From Sphingomonas morindae (lineage in GTDB: Bacteria > Pseudomonadota > Alphaproteobacteria > Sphingomonadales > Sphingomonadaceae): 64,000 nucleotides of DNA. Numbering within the stretch: the first letter of the stretch is position 1; every line of letters begins with the position of its first letter. Location of the stretch: contig NZ_CP084931.1 in assembly GCF_023822065.1 (NCBI RefSeq), positions 1-64,000 of the forward strand, read 5' to 3'. Both the position numbers and the translations under genes were made by a program. Under the pieces are notes generated by a model that made no database searches, was not told the origin of the DNA, and was given only the letters and a program-made list of their open reading frames with translations. Shown in pieces: positions 1-7,929 of the stretch.

Positions 1-1056
1 GAGGCTCGCGGCCTGCTGCTCGGTGCGGTTGGAAAGATCCTCCGAGGCCTGGCGGATCTCGACCGAGCCGCTGTTGATCCCGCTCGCCGCCTCGGTGAAG
101 GCCGCCATCGTCGTCGCCAGCGCGTCGAGCGCGCCATTATAGTCGCTCTTGAGCTGGGCGAAGACGCCCTGCAGCTCGGCGGTGACGCGGTAGGTGAGGT
201 CGCCGCGCGACAGCGCCTCGAGCCCGCTGCCGATGCTCGTCACGATCAGCTGCGCCTGTTCCGCCTTGGCCTGCTCCGCCGCCGCGAGCTGATCGCGCAG
301 CCCTTCCATGGCGCGGCCCAGCTGGCCGATCTCGTCGGCGCGATCGCCGACCGTCACGGTCGCCGCGCGATCGCCCCGCGCCAGCGCGCCCAGCCCTTCG
401 GTCACCGCCCGCACGGGCGTGGCGATGCCGCGCACGAGCAGCAGCAGCATCGCGCCGGAAAAGCCCACGATCGCGATCACGGCGATCAGGATGAGGATGC
501 GGCTGGTCTGGAAGGTCGCGTCGGCGGACGCCGCCTGCTCGGCCATCTTGCGGCTCAGCAGCGCCTGGAGCGCGCCGGCGGCACCGCTCAGCGCGTCATA
601 CTGCGCCAGATCGCCGCGATAAATGGCGAGCGCCTGCTCATTCTTATTGGCGCGCGAGAAGGCCAGCATCGGCTCCGAGCGGGTGAGATAGCCCGACCAA
701 TCCTGCCCGACGACCGCCAGCGCATCGCGCGTGTCCTGATAGGTGGCGGTCCGCTCGAGCCATGCGATCTTCTCCTCGAGCAGCCCGCGCTGCACGCGCA
801 GGGCGGCATCGGCGCTCTGGATGCTGGCCGGATCCGTAGCGAGGATGTGCGTCGCTTCCAGCGCGCGATACTGGGTCGCCGCCTGGTTGATCGCGGCGGC
901 GGCTTCCAGCTTCGACCGCCGGTCGACGCCGAGCTGCTGGGCGCCGGCGGCGAGGCCGCCCAACTTGCTGATCGAAAGCCAGCCGACACCGCAGAAGATG
1001 AGGATGAGAGTCAGGAAGCAGATCAGCAGCTTCTTGGCGATCGACAAATTTTTCAT
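1..1056 (-). CDS. Methyl-accepting chemotaxis protein, N-terminal part (runs off left edge)
   Basis: The reading frame is open from an ATG at 1056 to the window edge, giving 352 residues that start MKNLSIAKKLLI. A first membrane helix lies at about residues 8-30, followed by a roughly 150-residue periplasmic four-helix-type sensor region. A second helix (ILILIAVIAVIGFSGAMLLL) leads into a HAMP domain with the GIATPVRAVTEGLGALARGD pattern. The last residues read DLSNRTEQQAASL, the start of the conserved methylation/signalling helical region of chemoreceptors. The protein would sense a periplasmic signal and control CheA. The signalling tip and C-terminus lie outside the window. The ligand cannot be inferred. 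Confidence 0.93.
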   Translation of the reverse strand, partial: MKNLSIAKKLLICFLTLILIFCGVGWLSISKLGGLAAGAQQLGVDRRSKLEAAAAINQAATQYRALEATHILATDPASIQSADAALRVQRGLLEEKIAWLERTATYQDTRDALAVVGQDWSGYLTRSEPMLAFSRANKNEQALAIYRGDLAQYDALSGAAGALQALLSRKMAEQAASADATFQTSRILILIAVIAIVGFSGAMLLLLVRGIATPVRAVTEGLGALARGDRAATVTVGDRADEIGQLGRAMEGLRDQLAAAEQAKAEQAQLIVTSIGSGLEALSRGDLTYRVTAELQGVFAQLKSDYNGALDALATTMAAFTEAASGINSGSVEIRQASEDLSNRTEQQAASL

Positions 1057-1299
1057 ACACCTACCCCGAACCGATCGGCCCGCGATATCGGCAGGACCCT
1101 AACGCCGTATAAAATTTGCCGCCTGTTCTGATGAATGTTTCTTCATGTGAATCAATATGGAGGCCGCTCATGCGCGGCGCAGGGACGGGCGCCTCGCCGA
1201 GTCACGCGGCCGCGCCGCCCCGGGACCATCTGGGGGCTTGCCCCCGGTCCGATGCGCTGCGAGGTCAGGGCCTTGGTCGTGGCGGTGCGGGAGCGGGGC

Positions 1300-4200
1300 A
1301 TGGGGTGGGGTTGGCGTGCGGCGGGGCTGGCGCTGGTGCCGGCGCTCGCCGTCGCCCAGCAGGTCGAATGGCCCTCGCCGCGCCTGCCGCAGCCGCGCCT
1401 CGCGGTGATCGGGCCCTATAATGCCGTGTTTCTGGCAGGCGGCGACGGCATTGCGCGGCCGGCGCAGGGCTATACGCCCGGCGATCCGCTGCCGGAGGCG
1501 GCGCTCTGGTCGCTGCGCGCCTGGGTCCGCGTCGATCGAAGCATGCCGGGGCTGGTGGCGGTGGCCGGCATCGGCACGGCGGCCGATCCCGCCCGGCGCC
1601 TGCTGGCGCTGCGCGACGGGCAGCCGCTGCTCGCCATCGGCGCCGCGCAGGTGGCGGGCGGACCGCGCCTCGCGCCGGGCGGCTGGCATCACATCGCCGC
1701 GCGGGTCGATCATGGCCTGGCGCGGCTGTACGTCGATGGCCGGCCGGTGGCGCAGGGCCCAGTGCCCGAGACCCGGCCCGAGGCGGCCGTGCTGATCGGC
1801 CCGCGCGCGCCGGGCACGCCGGGCTTTGCGGGCGCGGTGGCGGGCTTTGTCTACGCGCCCGGCGCGCTTGGCGAGGAGCGCCTCGCCGCCGAGGCCGCCG
1901 CGCCGCCCGATGCCGCGCTCATCGCCTTTGAGGAAGGCGCGGCGCACTGGCCGCTGCAGGTGCGCACCCAATATGGTCAGACCGCGCCGCAACCCGCCTG
2001 GACGCTGCCGCGCGGCCTCGCGCCGCCGAGCCGGCCGGAGGCGCACCCGGTGCCGGCGTCGCCCGCGCTCGCGCCGGCGGCGGATGGGTGGCGCCTGGTG
2101 CAGGGCTGGCGCATGGCCGCGGCGCCCGACGTGGCGGCCGATGGCGCGCGCCTGTCGCGCGCCGAGTTCGACGCGGCGCATTGGCTCGCCGCGACGGTGC
2201 CGGGCACGGCGCTGACCACGCTGGTCGATCGCGGCGTCTATCCCGATCCGCGCATCGGGCTCAACAATCTCGCCATTCCCGAGCGGCTCGCACATCAGGA
2301 CTATTGGTATCGCAGCGTCTTCACCCTTCCCGCCACGCCCGCCGGGCGGCATCGCTGGCTGGCGTTCGACGGCATCAACTATGCCGCGCAGATTTGGGTG
2401 AACGGCCAGGCGCTGGGCACGATGAAGGGCGCCTTCGCGCGCGGCCGCTTCGATGCGACCGCCCTGCTGCGGCCCGGCCGCAACGCCGTGGCGGTGCGTG
2501 TCTCGCCGCCGCCGCATCCCGGGCTGCCGCACGAACAGTCGATGACGGCGGGCCGCGGCGAGAATGGCGGCGCGATGCAGATCGACGGCCCCACCTTCTC
2601 CGCCACCGAAAGCTGGGACTGGATCCCCGGCGTGCGCGATCGCAACACCGGCCTGTGGCAGCCGGTGCGGCTGGGCGAGACGGGCGCGCTCACATTGGGC
2701 GATCCGCAGATCCTCACCACCCTGCCCGAGCCGGATCTGAGCGTGGCGGAGGTGCATCTGGCGGTGCCCGTCACCAATGCCGGGCCCACCCCCCGCCGCG
2801 CCACGGTGCGCGCGGGCTTCGACAGCGTGGCAGTGGAGCGGACCGTGCGGCTGGCACCGGGCGAAAGCGTGACGGTGCGCTTTGATCCGGACGATTTTCC
2901 GCAGCTGCGCGTCCATCATCCGCGGCTCTGGTGGCCCAATGGCTATGGCGATCCCGCGCTCCATGATCTGCACCTCGCCGTGGCCGAGGGCGATGCGGAG
3001 TCCGATCGCCGCAGCCTGCGCTTCGGCATGCGCAGCCTGAGCTACGAACTCTCCTCGCTCGACAGCGCGGGCGATCTCCGGCGGATCGAGGTGGACCAGG
3101 CGCGGGCGCGGCTGCTCGGCACGCCGATCATCGACGAACGCCATGCCAGCCTGCGCAAGGTGGCCGGCGGCTGGGCGGATTCGCTCTTTCCGGGCGCGGA
3201 ACGCTCGCCCGCCGTGCGGCCCGGCCGCTCCGATCCCCGGCTCGCCCCGCATCTGGTGCTGCGCGTCAACGGCGTGCCGATCGCCGCGCGGGGCGGCAAT
3301 TGGGGCATGGACGAGATGATGAAGCGCGTCGATCGCGCCCGGCTCGAACCCTATTTCCGGCTGCACCGCGAGGCGGGGCTCAACATCATCCGCAACTGGA
3401 TGGGGCAGAGCAGCGAGGAGGCCTTCTACGCGCTGGCCGACGAATATGGGCTGATGGTGCTCAACGATTTCTGGGAATCGACCCAGGACAATGACGCCGA
3501 GGCCGAGGACGTGCCCTTGTTCCTCGCCAATGCGCGCGACACCATCCGCCGTTTCCGCACCCATGCCTCGATCGTCCTGTGGATCGGCCGCAATGAGGGC
3601 GTGCCGCAGCCGATCCTTGAGGATGCGCTCCAGGCGCTCGCCTGGGAGGAGGATGGCACGCGGCTGTACAAGGGCAATTCCCGGATCATCAACCTGGCCG
3701 GCTCGGGCCCCTATGACTGGCGCCCGCCCGAAGGCTATTTCACCGATTTCGCCAAGGGGTTCGCGGTCGAGGTGGGGACGCCGAGCTTCCCCACGCGCGA
3801 AGCCTGGGCGCGCGCCATACCGGCGCCCGACCGCTGGCCGATCAATGACAGCTGGGCCTATCATGATTGGCACCAGGAGCGCGCGGTGGCGGTGACGGGC
3901 TTCATGGACGCGCTCGCCACGCGCTTCGGTGCCGCCGCCAATCTCGCGGATTTCGAGCGCAAGGCGCAGATGCTCAATTATGAATCGTACCGCGCCATCT
4001 TCGAGGGCTTTAACGCCGGGCTCTGGACCACCAATAGCGGCCGCCTGCTCTGGATGAGCCACCCGGCCTGGCCCTCGGCCGATTTCCAGATCTATTCCTG
4101 GGATTATGACACGCACGCCGCCTTCTACGGCACCAAGAAGGGGGCGGAGCCGGTGCATGTGCAGATGAACCTGCCCGATCATGCGATCCTCATGGTCAAC

Positions 4201-4761
4201 ACCGCGCCGCGCCCGCTGACCGGGGTGGAGGTGCGCGCGCATATCGTCTCGCTGGACAATCGTCCGCTGCTCGATCGCGTCGCGCGGCTGGACGTGCCGG
4301 CCAATGGCACCGCCACCGCGCTCCGGCTCGATCTCGCGCCCGCGCTGGCGACGGGGCCGGTGCTGGTGCGGCTGGAGGCGCGCGACGCCGCCGGCGCGCG
4401 CATCGCCGACAATTTCTACTGGCAGGCGGCCACGCCCGCCGGGCTGCGCCCGCTCACCGCGCTCAAGCCCGCGACGGTGACGGCGACGGTCGCCCCCGAT
4501 CCCGCGCCAGCGGCCGGCGACCAGCCGGAGCGCGCGCTCCGCATCACGCTCGCCAATGACGGCGCCGTGCCGGCGCTGCTCGCCAAGCTCACCGCCTTCG
4601 ACGCCGCCGGCGCGCAGATCCTGCCCGCCTATTTCAGCGACAATTATGTCTCGCTGCTGCCGGGCGAGCGGCGCACCGTCACGCTCCGCTATCCGGCGGC
4701 GCGCGGCACGGCGACGCTGCGGCTGCGCGGCTGGAACATTGCCGACCAGCCGCTGCGCTGA
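1300..4761 (+). CDS. Exported glycoside hydrolase family 2 (exo-beta-glucosaminidase/mannosidase-like)
   Basis: This large exported exo-glycosidase has 1154 residues from the chosen start. The ATG at 1300 is preferred over in-frame upstream ATGs because it follows a GGGAG-type SD and begins a signal peptide ending near ALAVAQQ. An N-terminal concanavalin/LamG-like segment comes first. It is followed by a GH2 jelly-roll sugar-binding domain (FDGINYAAQIWVNGQ), an immunoglobulin-like domain and a TIM barrel. Glu766 in WIGRNEG is the expected acid/base and Glu824 in FAVEVGTPSFPT the probable nucleophile. The downstream motifs NYESYRAIFEGF and AAFYGTKKG resemble the CsxA exo-beta-D-glucosaminidase branch. 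The added LamG-like domain is unusual. Substrate is uncertain. An aldo/keto reductase follows after 38 bases. Confidence 0.9.
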   Translation: MGWGWRAAGLALVPALAVAQQVEWPSPRLPQPRLAVIGPYNAVFLAGGDGIARPAQGYTPGDPLPEAALWSLRAWVRVDRSMPGLVAVAGIGTAADPARRLLALRDGQPLLAIGAAQVAGGPRLAPGGWHHIAARVDHGLARLYVDGRPVAQGPVPETRPEAAVLIGPRAPGTPGFAGAVAGFVYAPGALGEERLAAEAAAPPDAALIAFEEGAAHWPLQVRTQYGQTAPQPAWTLPRGLAPPSRPEAHPVPASPALAPAADGWRLVQGWRMAAAPDVAADGARLSRAEFDAAHWLAATVPGTALTTLVDRGVYPDPRIGLNNLAIPERLAHQDYWYRSVFTLPATPAGRHRWLAFDGINYAAQIWVNGQALGTMKGAFARGRFDATALLRPGRNAVAVRVSPPPHPGLPHEQSMTAGRGENGGAMQIDGPTFSATESWDWIPGVRDRNTGLWQPVRLGETGALTLGDPQILTTLPEPDLSVAEVHLAVPVTNAGPTPRRATVRAGFDSVAVERTVRLAPGESVTVRFDPDDFPQLRVHHPRLWWPNGYGDPALHDLHLAVAEGDAESDRRSLRFGMRSLSYELSSLDSAGDLRRIEVDQARARLLGTPIIDERHASLRKVAGGWADSLFPGAERSPAVRPGRSDPRLAPHLVLRVNGVPIAARGGNWGMDEMMKRVDRARLEPYFRLHREAGLNIIRNWMGQSSEEAFYALADEYGLMVLNDFWESTQDNDAEAEDVPLFLANARDTIRRFRTHASIVLWIGRNEGVPQPILEDALQALAWEEDGTRLYKGNSRIINLAGSGPYDWRPPEGYFTDFAKGFAVEVGTPSFPTREAWARAIPAPDRWPINDSWAYHDWHQERAVAVTGFMDALATRFGAAANLADFERKAQMLNYESYRAIFEGFNAGLWTTNSGRLLWMSHPAWPSADFQIYSWDYDTHAAFYGTKKGAEPVHVQMNLPDHAILMVNTAPRPLTGVEVRAHIVSLDNRPLLDRVARLDVPANGTATALRLDLAPALATGPVLVRLEARDAAGARIADNFYWQAATPAGLRPLTALKPATVTATVAPDPAPAAGDQPERALRITLANDGAVPALLAKLTAFDAAGAQILPAYFSDNYVSLLPGERRTVTLRYPAARGTATLRLRGWNIADQPLR

Positions 4762-4799
4762 GCGCGGGCCGATCGGCGCGGCTCGCGCGTTGCCGCTGC

Positions 4800-5630
4800 A
4801 TGAAGACCATTTCCTTCGCCGACGGCACCGCCGTCCCCGCGCTCGGCCAGGGCAGCTGGATGATGGCCGAGGATCCGGGCCGCCGCGACGACGAGATCGC
4901 CGCGCTGCGCGCCGGGATCGACGCCGGCCTGACGGTGATCGACACCGCCGAAATGTATGGCGACGGCGCCGCCGAGACCTTGGTCGGCGAGGCGATTGCC
5001 GGGCGGCGCGACGGGCTCTTCCTGGTCAGCAAGGCGCTGCCGCGCAACGCCGCGCCGGAGCGGCTGGCGCGCGCCTGCGAGGCCAGCCTGACGCGGCTCG
5101 GCGTGGAGCGGATCGACCTTTATCTGCTGCACTGGCGCGGCAGCGTGCCGCTCGCCGAAACGGTGGCCGGGATGGAGCGGCTCGTCGCGGACGGCAAGAT
5201 CGCGCGGTGGGGCGTCAGCAATTTCGACCGCGACGATATGGAGGCGCTGTTCGCCGCCGGCGGCACCGGCTGCGCCACCAACCAGATACTCTATAATCTC
5301 ACGCGGCGCGGACCCGAGCTGGATCTCCTGCCCTGGCTCGCCGGGCGCGGCATGCCGGTGATGGCCTATAGCCCGGTCGAGCAGGGCCGGCTGCTCGCCA
5401 CGCCGGCGCTGGCGCGGCTGGCGGCGGCGCGCGGCGCTACCTCGGCGCAGCTCGCGCTCGCCTGGCTGCTGGACCGGCCCGGCATCCTCGCCATTCCCAA
5501 GGCGGGGCGGGTCGGCCATGTGCAGGAGAATCGCGGCGCCGCCGATCTGACGCTCGATGCCGAGCTGCGTACCGCGCTCGACCGGCTCTTCCCCCGGCCA
5601 CCCAAGCCCATTCCGCTCGAGATGCTGTAG
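4800..5630 (+). CDS. Aldo/keto reductase
   Basis: This is a cytosolic NAD(P)H-dependent carbonyl reductase of 276 residues with a single TIM-barrel domain. The catalytic tetrad is visible as Asp and Tyr in VIDTAEMYGDG, Lys in LVSKALP and His in YLLHWRG. The usual IPKAG cofactor-binding motif occurs near the C-terminus. The gene follows the GH2 glycosidase by 38 bases on the same strand and is probably co-transcribed, which suggests reduction of a sugar released by that enzyme. The physiological substrate is unknown. Confidence 0.93.
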   Translation: MKTISFADGTAVPALGQGSWMMAEDPGRRDDEIAALRAGIDAGLTVIDTAEMYGDGAAETLVGEAIAGRRDGLFLVSKALPRNAAPERLARACEASLTRLGVERIDLYLLHWRGSVPLAETVAGMERLVADGKIARWGVSNFDRDDMEALFAAGGTGCATNQILYNLTRRGPELDLLPWLAGRGMPVMAYSPVEQGRLLATPALARLAAARGATSAQLALAWLLDRPGILAIPKAGRVGHVQENRGAADLTLDAELRTALDRLFPRPPKPIPLEML

Positions 5631-5644
5631 GCCGGGCGCGCCGC

Positions 5645-5803
5645 CTATTCCCGCGCTTGGCCGCAGCGCGGTGATCCCAGCGGCGGGCGTTGGGCGCGAT
5701 CGAGATCGCCGAGCAGGCGCAGAAAATCGGGCGGGAGATTCTGGCCGTCGGGCTGGGCGAAGGCGCGGTGCAGGCTTTTTCCGAGACTGGGCAGATCGGC
5801 CAT
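5645..5803 (-). CDS. Small ORF, possible NepR-like anti-sigma factor
   Basis: A 52-codon reading frame starting MADLPSLGKSLHRAF and ending in TAG. The central stretch NLPPDFLRLLGDLDRA has the Pro-Asp-x-(Phe/Leu)-x-x-Leu-Leu pattern seen in short NepR proteins, which bind the general-stress sigma factor EcfG in alphaproteobacteria. No PhyR or EcfG gene is in the window and there is no clear SD before the ATG. The assignment rests on size and one motif. It could equally be an unrelated small protein or a chance frame. Confidence 0.35.
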   Translation of the reverse strand: MADLPSLGKSLHRAFAQPDGQNLPPDFLRLLGDLDRAQRPPLGSPRCGQARE

Positions 5804-6116
5804 GGGAGATCACGCTATTGTTTCCCCCGCCCGTATAAAACCACAGCCGGGTGCTTGGGCAAAGTCCACAATGGTCGAAGATGGACCAGTCTTCTGAAAG
5901 GGTGGCGCGGATCAACCGGGGATCGCGGGCAGCGGCACCGAAGGCGCGGCGCCAGCGGCGCGTGTCGGGCGCAGGGGCGCGGTATGCGGGCCGGCGTCAC
6001 CGGAAGGTCCTGCCATCCTGGTCCGGGACAGCCGACCCGCATCCTGTGTGTAACGAAGTCGGGATGCGCTTCGATGGCCGGACCCTAGCGCGCGACCCTT
6101 AACAAATCCTCACCGC
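5804..6116. other. Intergenic region without recognised gene
   Basis: About 310 bases between the small ORF ending the aldo/keto reductase region and the 67-residue ORF. Reading frames here have no family resemblance and no good SD. No clear promoter, hairpin or RNA gene was identified. Confidence 0.5.
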
Positions 6117-6320
6117 CTACCAGGCGCGCGGCGGCCGACCGAGCCGCGTCGCCACCGCCTGTTCGACGCCATTGAGTTCGGCCTGGCTGAGCACGCCCGC
6201 CACTTGCAGCGTCCGCATCAGCTCGTCCACCAAGGCCGCCAGGAAATGCAGCTCCCCCCGCTCGTCGGTCATCTCGCCCAGATCCGCTTCGTCCGCCACC
6301 ACGCGCTCCCTTCGCTGCAT
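6117..6320 (-). CDS. Small conserved-looking hypothetical protein (67 aa)
   Basis: This 67-residue protein begins MQRRERVVADEADLG and is rich in amphipathic helix (FLAALVDELMRTLQVAGVLS). A shorter start at MTDERGELHF, 51 residues, has a purine-rich sequence at SD distance and is possible. The composition (balanced charges, coherent helix) looks like a real protein rather than a shadow frame. No family is recognised. No membrane segment or cysteine is present. Confidence 0.55.
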   Translation of the reverse strand: MQRRERVVADEADLGEMTDERGELHFLAALVDELMRTLQVAGVLSQAELNGVEQAVATRLGRPPRAW

Positions 6321-6491
6321 CCAACAGTAAACCCTTGAGCCGCCATTCAGTTCTTGCCGATACCGGAAGCGTCGACAGTCGCGTCGTCCGGCTTTTGATC
6401 GCCGGCGTGATCTTGGAGCCTCTCTCCAATACACCGATAATCCTGCGCGAATTTTCTTTATAGCGCGCGGCAGCGAAATGCGGGGCGCGGA

Positions 6492-6671
6492 TCAGAGGCC
6501 GAGCGCGCCGAGGCCGGAATGATCGTCCGGCCGCCGCCCCAGCGGCCAGCGCAGCCGGCGCTCGGACTCGGGGATGGGATGCTCGTTGATGCTGGCGATC
6601 CGCTCGCGCATCAGCCCGTCCGCGTCGAACGCCCGGTTCTCGTTGCCATAGGCGCGGAACCAGGTGCCGCG
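6492..6671 (-). pseudogene. C-terminal remnant of a DUF1348 (NTF2-like) gene
   Basis: Sixty codons, in the same frame as and directly after the merR-type stop codon, encode [17 protein letters not shown], then [10 protein letters not shown] and [15 protein letters not shown] before a stop. These match the conserved C-terminal motifs of DUF1348 proteins, small NTF2/SnoaL-fold proteins of about 150 residues. The N-terminal two thirds are absent and there is no start codon of its own. It is a truncated relic left by a deletion or insertion that placed the MerR gene immediately upstream. Confidence 0.8.
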
Positions 6672-7088
6672 TCATGACGCGAGCGACGATTGCGGGGCGC
6701 CGGCATGGTCGAACGCCTCGAGGATAGGACAGGGTCCGGCGCCGCCATGGCCGCAGCGATCCGCCAGCTGGCGCAGCGCGTCGCGCGCGGCGCTCAGCTC
6801 GGCGATGCGCGCGTCGAGCAGGGCGAGCTGCTCCTCGGCGAGCTGGCGCGCGCGGGCGCGATCCTCGGTCGCGTCGAGCGCGAGCAGCTCGGCGATCCGG
6901 TCCAGCCGGAAGCCGGCGGCCTGGGCGGCGCGGATGAAGCGGAGGCGGCGCGCATCCTGCTCGCCATAGCGCCGCACCGCGCCGCCGCCCGGCGCCGGCG
7001 CGGGCGTGGGCAGCAGCCCGCGGCGCTGATAATAGCGGATCGTCTCCACCGTCACCTCGCCCGCGCGGGCGAGCATGCCGATCGTCAT
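6672..7088 (-). CDS. MerR-family metal/redox-responsive regulator
   Basis: A 138-residue MerR-family activator starting MTIGMLARAGEV; an in-frame GTG three codons upstream is an alternative. It has an N-terminal winged helix (VTVETIRYYQRRGLLP), a dimerisation helix, and a C-terminal CGHGGAGPCPILEAF loop. The two cysteines are eight residues apart as in CueR. The position of mercury-MerR Cys82 is Arg, with Asp before it instead of His. It diverges from a copper operon over a MerR-type promoter, so copper or a redox signal is the likely inducer; mercury sensing of the classical three-cysteine kind is unlikely. Confidence 0.88.
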   Translation of the reverse strand: MTIGMLARAGEVTVETIRYYQRRGLLPTPAPAPGGGAVRRYGEQDARRLRFIRAAQAAGFRLDRIAELLALDATEDRARARQLAEEQLALLDARIAELSAARDALRQLADRCGHGGAGPCPILEAFDHAGAPQSSLAS

Positions 7089-7102
7089 GGCGTTCACCGG
7101 GC

Positions 7103-7134
7103 TTGACTCCGTACCTTGGTACGGAGCGTATAAG
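7103..7134 (+). promoter_or_regulatory. MerR-type promoter/operator of the copper operon
   Basis: TTGACT at 7103-7108 and TATAAG at 7129-7134 are separated by 20 bases, the over-long spacer typical of MerR-controlled promoters. The spacer region carries a perfect dyad, CTCCGTACC-TT-GGTACGGAG, at 7107-7126. The half sites are the same as in classical mer operators. The site sits between the divergent regulator and the glutaredoxin fusion gene. Confidence 0.92.
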
Positions 7135-7167
7135 CGCCGCCAGCGCACGCGACAAGGAGATGCGAGC

Positions 7168-7929
7168 ATGGCGAAGCAGCAGCCCCACGCCGAACTGACC
7201 CGCATGGTGATGGGCACCCATATCTGTCCCTGGGGCCTGCGCGCGCGCCACGATCTCAGGCGGGCCGGCTATGCCGTGGACGATCATTGGCTCACCACCC
7301 GCGCCGAGGTGGACGGCTATAAGGCGGCGGCCGGTGTCGCCACCACCCCGCAGATCGTGATCGGCGGCCAACGGATCGGCGGCTATGACGATCTCCGCCG
7401 CTTTCTCGGCAAGCCAGTGCGCGATCCCGCCGCGCCCAGCTACCGGCCGGTCCTGGCCCTGTTCGCGATGACGGCGCTGATGGCGCTGGCGGCGAGCCAG
7501 GCGGCCTTCGGCACGATCTTCACCGGCCAGGCGGCGCTCTGGTTCCTGTCCTTCAGCATGTGCGTGCTGGCCCTGCTCAAGCTCCAGGATGTCGATCGCT
7601 TCGTCACCATGTTCCTCGGCTATGATCTGCTGGCGCGCCGCTACCTCCCCTATGCCCGCCTCTATCCCTTTGCGGAGGGTCTGGCCGGCCTCGCCATGGC
7701 GAGCGGTGTCGCCACGCAAGTGGCGGCGCCGCTGGCGCTGGTGATCGGCGGCATCGGCGCGGTGTCGGTGGTGAAGGCGGTCTATATCGACAAGCGCGCG
7801 CTCACCTGCGCCTGTGTCGGCGGCGCCGGCAAGGTGCCGCTCGGCTTTGTCTCGCTGCTCGAAAATCTCGCCATGGTGGCGATGGGCCTGGGCATGATCG
7901 CCGCCCCCGCGCTGCGCGCGCTGGCCTGA
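7168..7929 (+). CDS. Glutaredoxin-like domain fused to MauE/DoxX-type membrane domain
   Basis: This is a 253-residue fusion. The ATG at 7168 follows AAGGAG by 8 bases. Residues 1-80 form a glutaredoxin fold with a single active cysteine (HICPWG) and the cis-Pro motif TTPQIVIGGQ. The remainder has about four membrane helices of the MauE/DoxX redox-associated type, with a Cys-Ala-Cys motif (TCACVGG). It is the first gene of the copper operon and its stop overlaps the CopA start by one base. A role in thiol redox or metal delivery at the inner membrane is inferred; related fusions commonly accompany copper genes. Confidence 0.85.
   Translation: MAKQQPHAELTRMVMGTHICPWGLRARHDLRRAGYAVDDHWLTTRAEVDGYKAAAGVATTPQIVIGGQRIGGYDDLRRFLGKPVRDPAAPSYRPVLALFAMTALMALAASQAAFGTIFTGQAALWFLSFSMCVLALLKLQDVDRFVTMFLGYDLLARRYLPYARLYPFAEGLAGLAMASGVATQVAAPLALVIGGIGAVSVVKAVYIDKRALTCACVGGAGKVPLGFVSLLENLAMVAMGLGMIAAPALRALA

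Noticed and set aside
588-1060. Two minus-strand frames of 133 and 138 codons at the left end
   Set aside because: They are out of frame with the chemoreceptor frame, which is open to the window edge and has HAMP and methyl-helix motifs.
1168-4242. 1024-codon minus-strand reading frame opposite the GH2 gene
   Set aside because: Its product is Arg/His/Gly/Ala low-complexity without family motifs; it is the antisense shadow of a GC3-rich gene with clear GH2 motifs.
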